IMG/VR virus record: IMGVR_UViG_3300036846_000664
Coordinates: 1-21,339 of that record
Length of the DNA: 21,339 nucleotides
Direction: 5' to 3' (one strand)
From: a virus
A model generated the notes under the pieces. That model was not told the DNA's origin. It did no database searches and was given only the letters and a program-made list of their open reading frames with translations. Shown one piece after another: positions 20,728-21,339 of this stretch. A program made the position numbers and the translations under genes. Within the stretch, counting starts at the first letter, position 1. Each line of letters opens with the position of its first letter.

Positions 20728-20918
20728 CCACGCCCCGCCGATGGTGGCGCCGGCGCCGAGCCCGACCATTCGACTGGGCCGAACACTGTCCCGAGTTGCT
20801 CGAGCCCGGCGGCCACGTGCACCTGGTCGCCACCAGCAGCCCGGCACGCAAGCCGGTGGGCTTCACCAGTGCCGTGAGCGACGCCCGAGCGTCCGCTCAG
20901 CCTGGCGGCGCTGGGTGA
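20724..20918 (+). CDS. Small basic/acidic protein of unknown function
   Basis: A 64-residue protein starts in a GTGA overlap. It begins with a very basic patch (TPRRWWRRRRARPFDWAEHC), then an acidic and hydrophobic middle (PELLEPGGHVHLVATSS) and an Ala/Ser-rich end. It overlaps the end of the opposing HNH gene by 56 bases, tail to tail. Function unknown; the basic patch suggests nucleic acid binding. Confidence 0.5.
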   Translation: MTTPRRWWRRRRARPFDWAEHCPELLEPGGHVHLVATSSPARKPVGFTSAVSDARASAQPGGAG

Positions 20919-21129
20919 TCAGTCCACCGCCACGAGAGTTACATGACAGACATGCCGCTCTTAAGTTGGTTGTGCTGTGTGTGCCGCCGTCGACGAGGGC
21001 AACCACGTGGTCGACAGTCGTGGCCACACCAGTGCAACGAGGACCACGCACCTCGCAGCGATAACCCGCCGCCTCGAGCACGGCCTGGCGCTGGTTGCGG
21101 TAGCTGCGGTCGTGGTGGAAACGACTCAC
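20863..21129 (-). CDS. HNH endonuclease
   Basis: The only clear minus-strand gene, 88 residues from GTG 21129 (TTG 21144 is an alternative). It shows a zinc HNH fold: GYRCEVRGPRCTG with Cys25 and Cys32, VDHVVALVDGGTHSTTNLRAACLSCNSR with His41, Asn55, Cys60 and Cys63. Phage HNH proteins beside the cos end cooperate with terminase to cut concatemers. Here it is at the far right end, so in a circular or concatemeric genome it lies just upstream of the small terminase gene, although in reverse orientation. Confidence 0.85.
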   Translation of the reverse strand: MSRFHHDRSYRNQRQAVLEAAGYRCEVRGPRCTGVATTVDHVVALVDGGTHSTTNLRAACLSCNSRGGGLITQRRQAERTLGRRSRHW

Positions 21130-21144
21130 TGAGTGACAAGTCAA

Positions 21145-21339
21145 ACACCCGCCCCAATGGTGGCGGGGTGGTGGGCGAACCGGACACCCCCCAGAGTGGG
21201 GACTCCTCCCTACGTGGTGGTGGTGGTGGCGGCGCCCTAACGACTCGACGCACAGACCATGCGCTCAGTCGGCCGCCCGGGACTCGGCTACAAAAGTGCA
21301 GGTGGGGGGCTGTTTTTGACGAGCGATGTGATGCCCCAC
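21145..21339. other. Right-end non-coding stretch
   Basis: No gene is supported here. It contains a 6-bp hairpin CCCGCC/GGCGGG (21148-21153 and 21162-21167) in the leader of the HNH gene and a GTG-type simple repeat running into GGCGGCGCC (21214-21236), similar to the GGTGGTGGCG repeats of the left end. Together with 1-248 it may form one packaging region if the ends join. Confidence 0.5.

Noticed and set aside
21214-21236. GTG simple repeat as a tandem repeat locus or CRISPR-like array
   Set aside because: It is a short triplet run with no spacers. No CRISPR array was seen anywhere in the window.

Overview
The window reads as the genome, or nearly the whole genome, of a small temperate tailed phage with a siphovirus layout that infects a high-GC Gram-positive bacterium. 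The actinobacterial assignment is inference. It rests on the GC-rich, GCC/GAC/CTC-biased codons, the many GTG starts in GTGA overlaps, an Rpf-like wall domain (a family centred on Actinobacteria) and the style of the tail and lysin proteins. Nearly every gene is on the + strand; the one clear exception is an HNH endonuclease gene at the right end.

Layout. 1-248 is a non-coding end packed with inverted and direct repeats (possible cos/packaging site). 249-8267 is packaging, head and neck: small and large terminase, a micro membrane protein, portal, prohead protease with an extra N-terminal domain, a second micro membrane protein, HK97-type major capsid protein, connector proteins, major tail protein and the tail assembly chaperone pair with a canonical -1 slippery heptamer (AAACCCT). 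8268-13540 is the tail: tape measure, distal tail protein, a hub-like protein that starts with an IPT/TIG (Ig-like) domain, and a tip/receptor-binding protein. Codon choice changes sharply inside this tail-tip block. 13582-14491 holds a small Pro/Glu-rich protein and an amidase endolysin.

14492-14910 has no gene but carries what looks like a complete attP: a 45-bp copy of the 3' part of a tRNA-Gly(GCC) gene flanked by seven direct copies of GGAGCCA. It is followed by a tyrosine integrase (14911-16053). Because core, arms and integrase lie together in the middle of the window, the sequence appears to be the unintegrated (virion or circular) form and not a prophage.

16197-20918 is the control, replication and recombination region: a Cro/C1-type HTH protein whose start abuts an operator-like 15-mer that recurs inverted upstream of attP, an excisionase-like protein, a possible single-strand annealing protein, an Rpf-like secreted muralytic protein with a second gene nested in its linker, a winged-helix initiator whose linker-coding DNA is full of repeats (candidate origin, as in lambda O), a lower-GC ParB/Srx-like gene, a VRR-NUC nuclease and a chain of very small GTGA-coupled genes. 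No polymerase or helicase is encoded, so replication would depend on host machinery recruited by the initiator.

The most unusual points are the Rpf-like gene with its in-frame-shifted nested gene, the dense attP arm array, the inverted operator pair around integrase, the repeat-rich segment inside the initiator gene, and the four-copy GGCGGAAA motif at the left end. All functional calls are from reading motifs by eye; no database search was run.
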